A DNA stretch of 64,000 nucleotides from Lutjanus erythropterus (taxonomy: Eukaryota; Chordata; Actinopteri; Lutjaniformes; Lutjanidae). The position numbers and the translations under genes were made by a program. A model generated the notes under the pieces. The model made no database searches. It saw nothing but the letters and a program-made list of their open reading frames with translations, and was not told where the DNA came from. The number at the start of each line of letters is the position of its first letter. Positions within the stretch are counted from its first letter, which is position 1. The DNA is taken from the NCBI GenBank assembly GCA_020091685.1, contig CM034614.1, forward strand, positions 3,004,724 to 3,068,723, written 5' to 3'. This document shows, in pieces, positions 37,901 to 51,500 of this stretch.

Positions 37901-40900
37901 TTTGGGTAAATGATGTGATTCTCTGCTCCTGTGAAGGTGGAGCTTCGTAAGGAGTTCCAGGCTCAGGAGGCGGCGCTGCAGCGCTCGCTCTCCAAGCTGA
38001 GGAGCGAGCTGCAGAAAGCACAGGAGGAGGCCCGAGAGAACCGAGACAAGACCAACAGGCTGCAGACATCGCTGGCCAACGCTGAGGGAACCATCAAGGT
38101 GTGTGTGTGTGTGCACTAATGAACAAACAGATCAATGGGTGGATGAACACGATTCTTTTTGGACAAATACTTGTCTTTTTATATTTGCAGAATTCCCAGC
38201 AAAACACAAATTGCGCGAGAGCCTTCCTTTGGTTCAATTTGTGTAGCAAAGTGGGCTAAATTAGTTGAAAAACAGTTGCAGAAAGCAAAGACAAAGTAAA
38301 AGCCTCAGGGCGAAAGCGTTTTTGAAGAATTTCAGAGCGGTGGGAAATCTAATGTAGTGTGCACTTACGGTCCTGCAGGCGGATCTATAGAGTCTGAATA
38401 GCTGGGTGGCTTCATGTGGCTGTAGGCTGTGGTGGGAGAAATACGGCTGGCTTTTAAACTACACAATGTTTGATTGCTTGGGGTGTGATTGTGAGGATGT
38501 TTGTGTGTTTGTGTGCCGCAGAACCAGCACAAGCAGCTGGAGGAAGCCATCCAGGACGGAGAGATCTGGGTGATGCAGCTGAAGGACACCGAGTATGAAC
38601 TAGAGAGCAGCAGAGAACGAGTGCAACAGCAGGCAACCGAGATCCTCCATAAAGCCAGTAAGATGTGCCTCTTGTCATTCACTGCTGTAGTAAACAGTGC
38701 TGGGGACAGATGTTTTACACATCTGTTTGTCAGCCTGGAGCGTATTCTCATATATTTGTCTTGAGAATTGGGACAAATCATGTCCTACCAAAAAAAAAAC
38801 TTTTAAATTATTCATACCAACACTCAACATAAATCCTTCTTTAAGGATTTATATATATATACAATAATTCTGTACTTCTGTACTATTGTTAAGTTGTGTC
38901 CCAGATTTTTGTCACTCCATCATGTCCAAAAAAAAGATTTAATCAGGCATAAAAAGGGTTAACTACTAGTTTAAAAAGGCGTGACTGGAGGTGTAATGTT
39001 TTCAAGTTGTCAGCTTGTCTGTCCAGATTATTCTGAACGGGAGATCTCAGGAGCGCTTTGAGGGAGTTTCTTCAACTTTAGCACAAATGTCAACTTGGAC
39101 TCAAACATGAATGGATCAGAATTCGGTGGTCAAAGGTCACTGTGATCTCACATAACTCAGGAACACCTTGAGGGAATTTCTACAGATTTGGCACGAACAT
39201 TCACTTGGACTCAAAGATGAACTCCTTAGATTTTGGTGGTCAGAGGTCACTGTTACCTCACGTCTGTCCCGTTCTTATGAATGCAATAATTCACTAACGC
39301 TTTGAGGGAAATTTATTTGGCTTCATTTGGCACAAACGTCCCCTTGGACACAAGAATGAGAAGTGAGAATTCGCTGGTCAAAGGTCAAAATGACCTCTTG
39401 TTCCTCCCATTCTCCAGAACACGATACCTCAGGACCTTCTTCAAATTTGGCACAAACATCCACCTGAACTCCATAGATTTTGGTGGCCAGAGGTCACAGT
39501 CACATGTGATATCTCAGAAGTGCCTCAAGGGAATTTAATTATAACATGCAGAAGAACTTCAGCTGAGGCTAACTGCTAAATGACCCAAACCTGACTTTTA
39601 AAGGGTCTGCTTCCTGCTGTACACTTAAACCTGTGCAGATCTGCCAGATACATGCTTCTGTTTGATTAATCTCAGTCTTTGCGACTTGTGCAAGAGCCTG
39701 ATTTCCACTCCAGCAGCTCATCATTGATAGAATTAGACGCACGCTTAATTACCTAACTGCATATCAATACTTCTGTCTGCTCAGTTTCACGGTCCGTGTT
39801 GCCACGGCGAGAGCCAGACAACAACAGCAGAGCAGCCATCATTATGTGCAACCATTAACAACCGCTGCAAGCTATTTATGGTGCCATTAAAATCCATTTG
39901 TCCCGTGTACCTGCAGTGATCTCCCAATTATCATCATCAAAGGTAATTAATGATTCAGTTAACGGCAATCATACGGAAACAGACATTACAACGTGCCTCA
40001 CGTTAGAGGACACCATGAGGAGAAAATAAATGCAGGATGCTTTCAGATCGTTCACACAGGAAAGGATTCATTTATACTAAACTAAATATTCTTTATTATT
40101 CGTCATTTCACACCTTGATCAGTCTTGGAAACCACACATACACTGGTCTGAAGTATGACTGAGGTTTCAGCGTTCTCTCTCTACTTCATAAATAATAGCT
40201 TATGTGTAGGAAATGGTGTATGCATGCTTTTTGTGCATATGCATTGTTTATGGCCCGAGGTTGGATAAAAACACTGCATCTATTCCTGCAGTCTGGAACT
40301 CTGCAGTTTGCCACAGCAGCGACGGGGATTTAATGGATAGTTATAATTTTTGGGGCTCGAGTGAGAATAAGCCGTGAATATTCAAAGCTTCGACCGCAGC
40401 GCTCAGAATCAAGGATGTCCCTTCATGGTGTCTGGGACATTTCTGGGACAGCAGAAAAAAAAATATTTCTGAAATGTCTGAGCAGATTTTCAAATAAGTG
40501 TCATTTGGTTATTTAGTTCTAAAGTCTGGGACTCAATTTGGGACAAGGGGTTGTAAAGTCTAGATTCAGTTTGGGGCAGAATGTGGTCAAATATATGCTT
40601 TATTATGTGGTATTATTATACTCATGAATCTAATGAGAGACGACAGCAGGAGGGGAGATATCAGCCACTTCCATCTCTGCATCCAAAGTCTGTTTCCTGC
40701 TCATGATACTGTTCTGCGCTCTCGTGTCACATGCACACACCTGGTTTTTGTATGTGTGGGTTTTGAGAGTAATTAAAAGCCACAGACGAGCTTTATTTCT
40801 CGCTCTTTATTAGTGTTTTGCCTTTTTTTATGGTTGCAGCAGATGCAACAAGTCCTTTCACGCTTCAAAAACAAACCCAAAACGCAGCGTTCAGATACTA

Positions 40901-43900
40901 ATTTGGACATCGATTACCATGGCAACAGTATAAGCCTTGAAGCTTTGAAACATTTGAGGCAACAAAAAAAGATCCCATCCCATCCCATACTGTAGGATAG
41001 CCTGGAAACATTGCCTTTCAAATCCCAGAGATGCATCAACACGGAGCGTTTTTGTCATGAATACTAATCAGAATAAGATCCCTGTAAACTGGCTTGTTTG
41101 GAAAGACTTTTGATTCCATTTGAAAGCTCTGGATTAAACATTTTCTAATCCATTCCAAAGAGGAACATTTGTCATGTAAACTCTCTTTTGACTACTTTCT
41201 CTTTTTTGGAACAGCTGCTCTTTTTCTGCCCACTTAATTTCAGTCAAAGCCGCGCCACGCTTCTTTCCCTTCCAGTTTACCGCTCCTCTGCCAGTTTGAT
41301 GAGCGCCGTGTCTTCCTCAGGGGAACCTTTTAATAGCTGATATTGTTGAACACCTCTTTGGCTGACTGTTCCCAGGTCAGATCGGCTCCCTGCAGGCCAC
41401 CCAGATGGCCCACGAGGCGACCATCAGGAACCTGGACCAGGAGCAGAATCGGCTGAAGGAGAAGATCGGCAGGCTGGAGGAGGAGAGGGAGACGCTGCTC
41501 AACCAGAGCCAGGCGGCCAACGAACAGCACAAACAGCAAGTGCTCAAACTAGAACAGGTAACATCAACCCTTCATTAACACACTCCAGTCTGAGGAGGAG
41601 CACAGGTCATTTTCCCTCTCCTCTCCTCCTCCTCAGTCTCTGCGCGAGGAGCACCAGGGCTACGAAAAGGAGCTCTCCAGGCTGAGGGCGCACTACGAGG
41701 AGGAGATGCTGCGCTTCAAGGAGGCGCAGGTCAGAGCGCTGGAGGAGCTGGAGGAGAAGCACCAGGCCATGAGCGAGGAGGCCCAGCAGGAGAAGGAGGA
41801 GGAGAAGAAGCTCCTCATGGCGGTAAGTTTAATGTTGCTGCTTTGAGATGGTGTTATACACGCATCAAACCTACAGACTGATTTGAATAAATGTTGTAGA
41901 AGTGATTTATTCTTGAAGCAGTAAACAGAGTGACGGCTGCGTGTTTCTCTGTTACCATATGGTTGAATCATACGTTTACATCCTGCTGTCTGAGTGAATC
42001 AAAACGTCTGTCAACGTCAGAAAAAACACAAACTCAGCTCCAACCGATCGCTTGGCGTTCCACTATTTTAAGATATGTAGACACTATTTAACCAAGATAA
42101 AACAGGGACTGTCTTATTCTTATTCTTCTCATTTTTATTATTTTTATTATTCTTTTCATTCTTGTTCTTATCCTTGTTCTTATTCTTCTCATTTGTATTC
42201 TTATTTTTATTCTTATTCTTCTCATTCTTGTTCTTATTCTTCTCATTGTTATTTTCATTCCTATTCTTTTTTATTCTTGTTCTTCACATTCTTCTTCTCA
42301 TTCTTCTCATTATTCTTCTCATTCTCATTCTTATTCTTGTTCTTGTTCTTGTTCTAGACCTTCTGTATGGAGCCTGTGCTGATAGAACATGGAGGAGTCC
42401 ATAACCGAAGTGTCCAGTGTTCATTTTAAACAGTAATTACATCCACAGCTGCGGCTCTTGAGTCTTTCTCTCTGCAGCAACACGAGCAATTAAATTTTTC
42501 CTCCTCGGAGCAAATGGCCTCGGTTGTTTAAGAAATATGTATCTCGAAGAAACGCGCGGCTCCCTCAACCCGCTGCAGACATTTAATTAGGTCAACATTA
42601 AGACTAAGACGTGAAAACAACATCACTCTGCCTGTGTTTCCCTCTGCGCCTCTCAGTCTGTCATCTGTTTCTTTTTTTTTTTCCTTTCTTTCTTCCTGTG
42701 CGTTTCCTTTTCTCGCTCGGCGTCCTCTCTCCTCTCTGCCTCTGAGTTCAAAGAGCTGCATGATGGGAATACAAAATGTCCTTGTTGCCAAAGGAGCAAC
42801 AACATCAGATCAAATTACACAGGTCAAATTAATTCCCCCCGATTCATTTACCAAAACAGCATTAGATTACTGACAACAAACGCTTGTAAACAGCTAAGAG
42901 GAGTTTGTCGTTCCTGACTACCGCCTGTTTATTTTCATGCCTCTGTATGCTGCCATTTTTCAAAATCCAGCTGTGACTGTTCCAGCTGTGCTGTAAGAAA
43001 GTGATCGTCACAGTGATCGCTTAATATCGGCTGGATGAAAGCGCTGTAGGAGCAGCTTCAACGATTAGTCGATTAATTGATTAGTTGTCAACTAGTTCTC
43101 TGATTCCAGCTTCTTAAATGTGAATATTTCCTGTTTTCTTTGCTTCCCTCTGGCAATAAACTGAACATCTTTGAAATGTGGACGTCATCTTGCACTGTAG
43201 GAAACTCTGATTGACATTTTCCACAATTTTCTGACATTTTATAGACCAAACAACTAATCGAAACTAAAACTAATTTTGGCCTTTAAAGGAACAGTTTGCC
43301 CAAAAATCAAAAATACATATTTTCCCCTGGCTTGTACTGTTGTTTATCGTCTGGATAATTTTGGTGTGAGCTGCAGTGCGATGAAAGACGTTAACAGGAA
43401 GTAACAAGATAAAACCTATGTAACAAGATGAAACAGACAGAGACGGAGACTTTTTACTTTTATACTTTAAGGACATTTCAGAGCCTGTAGTTTTTCAGTT
43501 CTAAACAAGTTGAATCAGTACTTCTGCTTCTACCAGAGTCTATTTTTCTTTTACCACCTGTGTGTATTACTACCCCTTCAATGCAATGTTATGATGCTGC
43601 CCGGAGCGAACGGAGCATCCTGAACATTTCTTTGGTCAGCTGATTGCTTCACATAACCCGTTTGGTTCAAATGGACGGAGGTGCAGACTGTGGACTGAGA
43701 CCAATCTATCCAGAGTTAGGTGGAAACAGGACAGAGGAAGGCTGGGAAGAAAAAGTCTCTGATGGAGTTCTTTAGTTTTGTGAACTGAAAATCGACCACC
43801 TGCAGTATTTTGTCACAGTGGGCCTGAATTTATAGGCTAAACTACCATTAAATCTGTTTGTCTGTAACTATGGTAACACTTACGCAAGTCTGCTTAAACT

Positions 43901-46900
43901 CAAAACTGAAAAATCTCCAGGTTCATAATGCAGGTAGCATATTTTTCTGTATTAATTAATGAATAAGTTTTATCCTGATTTCTTCCCTCCTCTTCCCCGG
44001 TGGAAGTCTTTATACGGTGCTGCGTTAGATGACTACATGAGAACATCTGTGTGAATTATTGGCCCTTCATTTTGAAAATAATTTGCCCTGAAAAAGTGAT
44101 CGAAAAGTTCTCGAACTTCATCATTGCAAAAGTGTGGCGGCCCCGGTCAGACCGTGAGAGAGGGTTTAATGAAAAAAGGAGGTAAGACAAAGATATGATG
44201 TGGAGCCTGACTTATGTGGGATATTTGAGATGATACCAATTTTAGAGGGGAACCAATATAGTGAATTAAAAATGGATTAAAAATAGACTTTTTCATACAT
44301 CCTCAAAAGGCTGCTCTATTAAACCAATAACTTTATAAAAGGATGTGATATATTTTATTCAACATGTTAAATAATTTAACTAATACATTTTAAACCAACC
44401 GTAGAAATGAACACTGAAAAAATAAAGTATAAAAACGAGTTTCCATATCAGTAAACATATACACCGACCTATTGGTCGGCTGATATATATCGGTTGGTCG
44501 GTTGTTGTGTTGATTGGCAGATATATCTGCCAGCAGTATATAGGTCAACCAATATGTTGATGGATGTATTGGTCGGCAGATTTATTGGGCAGCAAATATA
44601 TAAGTCGGTTGGTAAATATATTGGTCGGCAGACATATTAAGTCAGCAAATATATAAGTCAGTTGGTCAGTATATCGGTTAGTAAATATATCAGTCAGGTT
44701 CTAGTATAAATAGTTAAACATAGCTGCCACACAGTGTCTGTTTTCCCTGTAATGTTCTGATCTTCTGTGTTCGTCATCATTTATAAACTGGAGGTCCACT
44801 TACAGACAGTCTGCTCATAATCCTTCACTTCCCAGTGAGTCCTTTGTCCCACCAGAGGACGTAAATAAAGACATCAGGAGCTGCTGTCACACTCTGGAAT
44901 CAGATTTTCTGCTGTGACTCCATGCAGGGATGATGATCATGATGATGCAGGATGACATCACAATCCTGGCTTGCAATAACGTCAGCGTGAAAACGAAACA
45001 GACCGGAACTAAAAGGCGACAGTGAATCAGATTTTCCCACGCTGCGATCTGATTGGTCTGTAATATTTTTTTCCCCCCGTTTACAGCACATTTTTGCCTT
45101 ATGTATTTGCTCACGCTCGCTCGGCTCCACCTGCATTTGGCCAACACACACACTGCAGCTTGACATCACAGTCGGAGCGATTCAGCTCCGAGGTGCGAAG
45201 CCAACATGACAGAGTAACTCGCAACACTTTGTCTGAAAAACTCCAGATTATTCCTTTACGCTTCCAGCTTTCTGTCTAAATGAAGACACATCCTCTGCCT
45301 CTGAAATTATTACACACTTTTTGAGTTTTAAATCATTTTGAACTCGCTGCTCTCTCTATCTGTCTCTCCCCATATTTCTCCTCTTTCATAACATCCCTCT
45401 CTCTCTTCTCCCTCCTCCTCCTCCTCCTCTTCCTCCTCTCCAGCTCGCAGTTGCAATGCTGTTTGAAGCTGACTGCTAATTGGTTGATTTTCATTGACAT
45501 TAAATCCTGCCTCCGAGCCAAGAGAGAGCGGTGTGTGAGCGTGTGGGCGTGTGTTTATAGATTCCCTGAAAGAAAGGACGACGGAGGGAGAAAGGAGCGA
45601 TGAAAAAGGAAATATTATGTAAGGCCGAGCGGCGCTGCGCCTCATCATCTTTAGATTAATGTCTGTTTTTGTTTGGAGGGACGGAGACGAAAAAGACAAG
45701 ACACAACTGGTCATTTTTAACACCATCTTCTTCATCTTTTTCACTTCTGTGTCTGTCAGCAAGATATTAACGAGTTTTTCCAAAGCGAGGCAATAAAATG
45801 ACTAATTCTACAAATTGCTTGTGCTGTATTAATTTATAATTCAGCACAGGCTACTTAAGGCCAGATGAGACGGCGGCAGAATAATAGAGGCTTTGCAGTC
45901 AGATCTCTAATCTCCGTTCAGCCGAGTGCTCTGCTGCGGACGGAGATTAATTCGTTCATTCATGTGGTGGCTTTGTTTCCACATGGAGGGAACTATGACA
46001 CAGTAAACTGGCCTGTTATTTATTAGCCGAGCGGTTTGAAGAGCCGCTTCCCTTCAGTCAGCAGGGGCCGTAGTATTTTCAGATATCAGGCCCCGCAATT
46101 AAGTCATTTTTAGGACAATCTGGCCTTTGATAACTGCAAACTTCTCGGGGCATCGTGGGCTGTAGAGCACCAAGGCCGAACCCAGTGGTGCAACAACAAT
46201 AAGTGATAATTAAACTGTATGAAGACAAAACATTATGAGGACAATTAGCTGATAATCAGCCACCACCAATAATGAGTACACATGATTAGTAAACCATTAA
46301 TCAAACATGTGAAGTTCGGTGCAGATTGGACCATTTATACTAAAGTTTATACTAAAGTTAGAGCAATTTCTCTGTGTGTAAATTAGAATTAGCAGAATAT
46401 TATAATGTCTCATGAATGAGCTTATAATGCATTATAGACATGACCGTAATACTTGCAATTTTATATGATGATGGTTTTTATACAATGTGATTTCTTGAAA
46501 AACAGTCGAGTGAAGAAGAATCTGACAAATCACTTTATATTGATGCCAAAGTCCAGTATTGTCATAATCAATCCTTCCTTCCTCAGTTCAGTCTTTATTG
46601 ATCAACATAAATTGAAGGGACGGCTGCTGCAGTATGAGCAGTATGGCTTCATCTATTATAATTTATACATTTCCATTGCCTCACTATGTATGTAGTTATA
46701 TTTAGCAACCCTGCTAGCATTGATCTGAGGCTGCATTATAATCGAGGTTGGTCATGGTGAGGTAAGAATTATTATGCATTTAAATTAACATTGCGGATGT
46801 TAAGTATATACCATGAAACAGTATATAGAGGCAGAATGAACGCAATATGACCACCATAAGTCTGTCTCTAAGGATGTTATAGTGCTGTTTATCCTGCGGT

Positions 46901-48421
46901 ACATTAGTTTGTGTTGCTACAATACAAACAAAGCACAATGATGCTTGTATATCCGCTATCATCATCAGTGCTGGGAGTGAATAGCTGAGTGAAACCAAGA
47001 AACAGAGGAGAATTTCATAAGAGACATTCAGAGGGGGGCCCTGAAAGGACTTGGTGCTGTGGTTTGAAGGATTATAGAAAGCGTTTGGTTTGACGAGATG
47101 GCCTTTTAAGTTGAAATGACAACTCACGTGTCCCTCCTTCATTCAGTAGCCTCGCTTCACACTCAACAGCTGCCTTGACTCCATATATTACAGCACAAAT
47201 GGGATTTACACTGGCTTCTTAACTCCCCTCCTCTTTTCAGAGATTATACTTTTAGAGTATTTGAGTAGGAATACCGCAGCCAGGCCCCTCATGGTAAACA
47301 CACGCACTGATCATTTGTCTTGTGTCCTTTTCTTCACTGATGGTATTTGAACATCTTTCGAGTAAATCTCTGGACGCTAATGAGCTTCCTCAGTTTCTGG
47401 TCTTTTCATTTTGTTCTCACGCATCTTTCCGTTCCTTATTTTCTCTTCTCGTCTCCAGAAAATGAGTCAGGAGTTTGAGATTAAGCGGCTGTCATTGGAG
47501 GAGCAGCGAGACCGCCTCCAGCAGCAACTCGACAACTTGAAAGAGGAGCTCTCGGCCAAGCTCAACATGGCCAATCAGGAGGTACGGAGCATCACGTCCA
47601 ATCTTCTCCTCCCTCTTCTGATGATGATGATGAAGGTGATGTGATAGTAACCCTCTGCTGGTCTCCTCAGGTGTCCCACCTCCAGGAGTTGGTGAGGGAG
47701 GGCGAGCAGAACCTGGGCTCAGCTCAGACGCAGATCACCTGTCTGAGGGAAACGCAGGAGAAACTCAAGATTGAACTCGACGCGACCAGAGCCAGAGTCA
47801 GAGAGACCAGCAGCCTGCTGACCGACCTGCAGGTGAGGATCAGACCAACAGGAGTTTAGAGACTTCTGGAAACAACTAAATAATTTGTTGCTAGTTATAG
47901 GGAATATAGGAATGTCCTTAACGCAAGGAAATATTCATTATTACATCATAATTTATTTATTTTTGGAAACTTTAGTCTCTGTATTGGCTGAACTGAGCGC
48001 TCGCTTGCAGACAACTTTCACATTTTTGCACATTCAGCAGAAACATTATCAAAGAGAACAGCGTCTTGGAACTTATTAGGAACATTTTATTGGAAGGGGT
48101 GTGCATAAGACTGACATGACACTGTCATAACCATGACAGGATTCAGCTGATTCTGCTCAGTGTCGCCTCACTTTATTTAATTTAGACGCTCGAGTCAGCA
48201 CTGTAAACCTTCATCAGGTAACTGAACTGAGTGAAGCATTTCAACAGAGCAGAGGTGACTGACAGTTCGTCTGTAGCTCGATGCTAAAGTCACACCAGTG
48301 TTTGAAAGGAGAAGCTAAGTCCTGGGTTAATTAATAATAATAATTACTAATATTTATAATAATACTGTTAATTAAAACAGCTGGTCTCTTTCCCTGTCTT
48401 TCTGACACAAATATACCATGT

Positions 48422-48506
<85 letters not shown>

Positions 48507-51500
48507 CTCTGTCGTCTCTGTCACAGCAGCAGGGCTCTTTTCAAACACAGGACCACTCAACACATAATAGCCTCATCATAATTATGTCACAGCTGGCCTT
48601 CAGTTATATCTCATTTCCTGCCTTCAGCATGTCTCTCCGTCTCCTTCCTTCCTTTTTATCGTCCCCCGACTCCCTTTCTGCAAAACCATCTGCAGCTCAG
48701 CAGCTGAGGTCTGTTTGATTGGCTGACCAGCTGACATCAGACAGGAAAGTACTGACTGACAGGTTGGCAGTCTGAAGACAAAGCAGCTGATTGGCTGCGC
48801 TGCCTAATCAAGTGACTTCAGTGATCACCTGTAATGGCACAGTCACACGTGTGAAATTAACATCGGTGAATGTTCCATTTTGCAAGCGAAGGGGTGAACA
48901 AAACAGTCAGGTCCATTTTCTATTAAAGTCATGCCTATAATGCATTAATATCACATTCATAAGACATCATGATGCATTTTAAGGCTTTATGAAAAGCCAT
49001 ATAAATGCTTTTGAATCATACATGATAGGTTATAACAAGGTTTATAAAGTGTTATAAGTGATGGACATAATTTAGAAGTTCAGCATTCATAATGCTTTAT
49101 AGCTCCATGACAAAGTGACAAGAGTGTTTGAAAAAGTATCTGAATTCTGGGATACACGGCACATTATAACTACTATAACTTAGTGTATTGTTCAAACGTA
49201 TCATAACAGACTGTGAATTCTAAGTTATAATGTCTTATAAACATGAATAATGATGTGACACAGTGACAGCGCCGTATAAGGTCGTTAGCAGTCATATGAC
49301 ATTTATAAGACATTATTCTGTTCTTTTGAAATACATGAACTGAAATTAGCACAGTCAACAACTCCAACGAGCACGAAGATGAAGCTCAAATGTGAACGAG
49401 TGAAAAGTCGCAGCTGCTGTAAAGTCGCACATAAAAACCAGTGAATTAAAAAAAGGCTAATAAAGCAGAGAAAGAGGGTGATAAAGGAGACAGAGGACAG
49501 ACAGAGACACTGAATGAGGAGTGATAATTAGATGAAATTGCAGAGTGCTGCTCTTTGCTTTCCCACCAGACCCCGGCTGCTATAAAAAGAGAGGATTTGC
49601 AGAGTTAAAAAAGGGAAGCCTTGCACAGGATTGTATCTTGTATTCGCTCTGAGCTCATTGCAGGACGGACGCAGACACACTGAGGCGGCCGCTGCACACA
49701 ATTCAAACCAGCCTTTGTTTGACAGAACATGCACCCTCGAGTGGATCAGTTAAAAAAACACTAAAAGTTCTGTGAAACTTTGTTAATTTATTGAATAAAA
49801 TTTACCCTCCTTTAGTTCATGTTTCATTTCCTAGGGACGTCCCTAGGACGGGTGGAAATTTTTCAAAATAAAGGCACAGAAACAATGTAACTTCACAATC
49901 ATAAATATACAAGCACTATTTAATAGTTAACAGTAAACGAGCAACAAGAGGTGATCATTTTTTTGGTTATTTACTCCTTCATTTTGCTCCACCAGCAAAA
50001 ATAGTTGTGCAAGTGGACCTGAAATGCTCTGTTGCCAAGCAACACCTAAACTTTTTGTTGCACACTAAGGCTAGCTTACTAGAGCTCTCTTAGTCGTCCA
50101 GATGGAAACTGCCTCCGGACTTTGTTCAGCTCGCTGTTTTTAACAGCCTTGAGACTGTTGTCTGAAAACAGTTCAAAGACGAGCGTATCTTTGTTCGGTG
50201 CAGGGCTGAGTGAGTCACAAGGAAAAGCAACATCGTGAGCTTTTGTTTTGGGATTGTGTTGGATTTTGTCTTCAGTTTTTGGACGCAACACGGGGATGTG
50301 AGACTTTTTAAGTTGGCATCTAAGTACTGTCATCATGTAAGAGATAAAGTTAAGCAACTATCAGCTGGTACTGACAAAGTAAATACAGACAGGGTGATTA
50401 GCAGATGATCGTGTTGTCTCTAGTTTTCAATTTTCTACAACACATATTTCTGTCAGCATTAATTTATGTCATGGTATAAGATATTTTCTGGAAAAAACAA
50501 TGAAGAAACTGAACTGAAACAGAAGGGAATCTCCTGTACATCAGTACCAGATGCACTGAAATGTAAAATATCCTCCTGAACATCATTTCTGTGATCCTAA
50601 ACAGCTGAGTCTGGATTTAACCACTCAAGCAACTTGAGCTCAAAGCTGAAGAGAAGCTTTTAGGTGTTTTAATGAAGTCCTGAGCAGATAAACCCCTGGA
50701 GCCTCTTCAGCCGCCGGAAACGGCTGACCCGCTGCAGCGAGTTTCTGCCTGGGAACCAGCGCATTCAAAATGCCCCGTAGCCACGGCATTATAAATAGAT
50801 GTGGAGGTGGACATTGTGAGTCATCCGACGTTCGGCTATTGAAGTGCTGCAGCTGGTCAGAGATAACAGTTTGAGAAGATGTGCTTACTTTTGGTTGCTT
50901 TGCATTGTTATTGTTCAGGACTCGGTGTCAAACATTTTATAACATCACCAACACAAGTTACTTATATTAACACCATGTTAGGCTGCATTCCAGTTTTAAT
51001 TGTAGCCTGTGCAGTCCCACTTCCTCCCCTCCCTGTTGTTTTTAATCCAAAAAAAGGACAGCTGTTATCCCGAGATGCTATAATGAAACCTATGACACAG
51101 TAAGTCAAGTTACGAATCATAAATATACAACATCAAGGTGTATTTTCAAGATAAATGTGCTTATAAATATGCAACATCCAGGTAGACTTTCAAAATAAAG
51201 GCACAAAGGCTTTGTAAGTTAGCAATAATAAATCTGCAACATCCTGGAAGAATTTCAAAATAACTTGAAACTTCCCTAAAAGTGTTTGAAATAAAGGTGT
51301 TTTGGCTTGAAGAGTACTATTATCTGCTGTAAACGCTCAGTTAAACAGGATGTGAACTGAAAAGCGGGCCATCACAGAGACAGGATAATTGTTTAAATGT
51401 GGGGATAACAGCGCACACTTTCAGACAGTCTCACCTTGAAGACATTCTTAGTGTTTCACTGAGTTGTTCGCATGAAAAGTGACAGAAATAGTTGTGCGAA

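Larger units (their letters stand above)
38658..41375 (+). other. fam184a intron 8
   Basis: Holds a short (TA)n run near 38851-38861, the minisatellite at 39023-39540 and a repeat-free stretch at 39690-40060. No exon is supported in the rest. Confidence 0.75.
41823..47458 (+). other. fam184a intron 10 (5.6 kb)
   Basis: Contains a TTCTTATTCTTCTCATT low-complexity array (42112-42357), MITE copy D (43051-43275), an ATCGGT-type repeat cluster (44453-44705), a pyrimidine tract (45394-45442) and a repeat fragment shared with intron 1 (46241-46320). No exon is supported. Confidence 0.75.

Noticed and set aside
39023..39540. Regular repeats as a CRISPR array
   Set aside because: Units are about 110 bp, degenerate and contiguous without unique spacers, in a vertebrate intron.
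42052..42404. Open frames of about 80-100 codons rich in Phe, Leu, Ser and Tyr
   Set aside because: They are translations of the TTCTTATT low-complexity array in an intron.
45328..45783. 151-codon minus-strand open frame
   Set aside because: Much of it is Glu-rich translation of a CTC/CTT tract; no homology recognised and no splice support.
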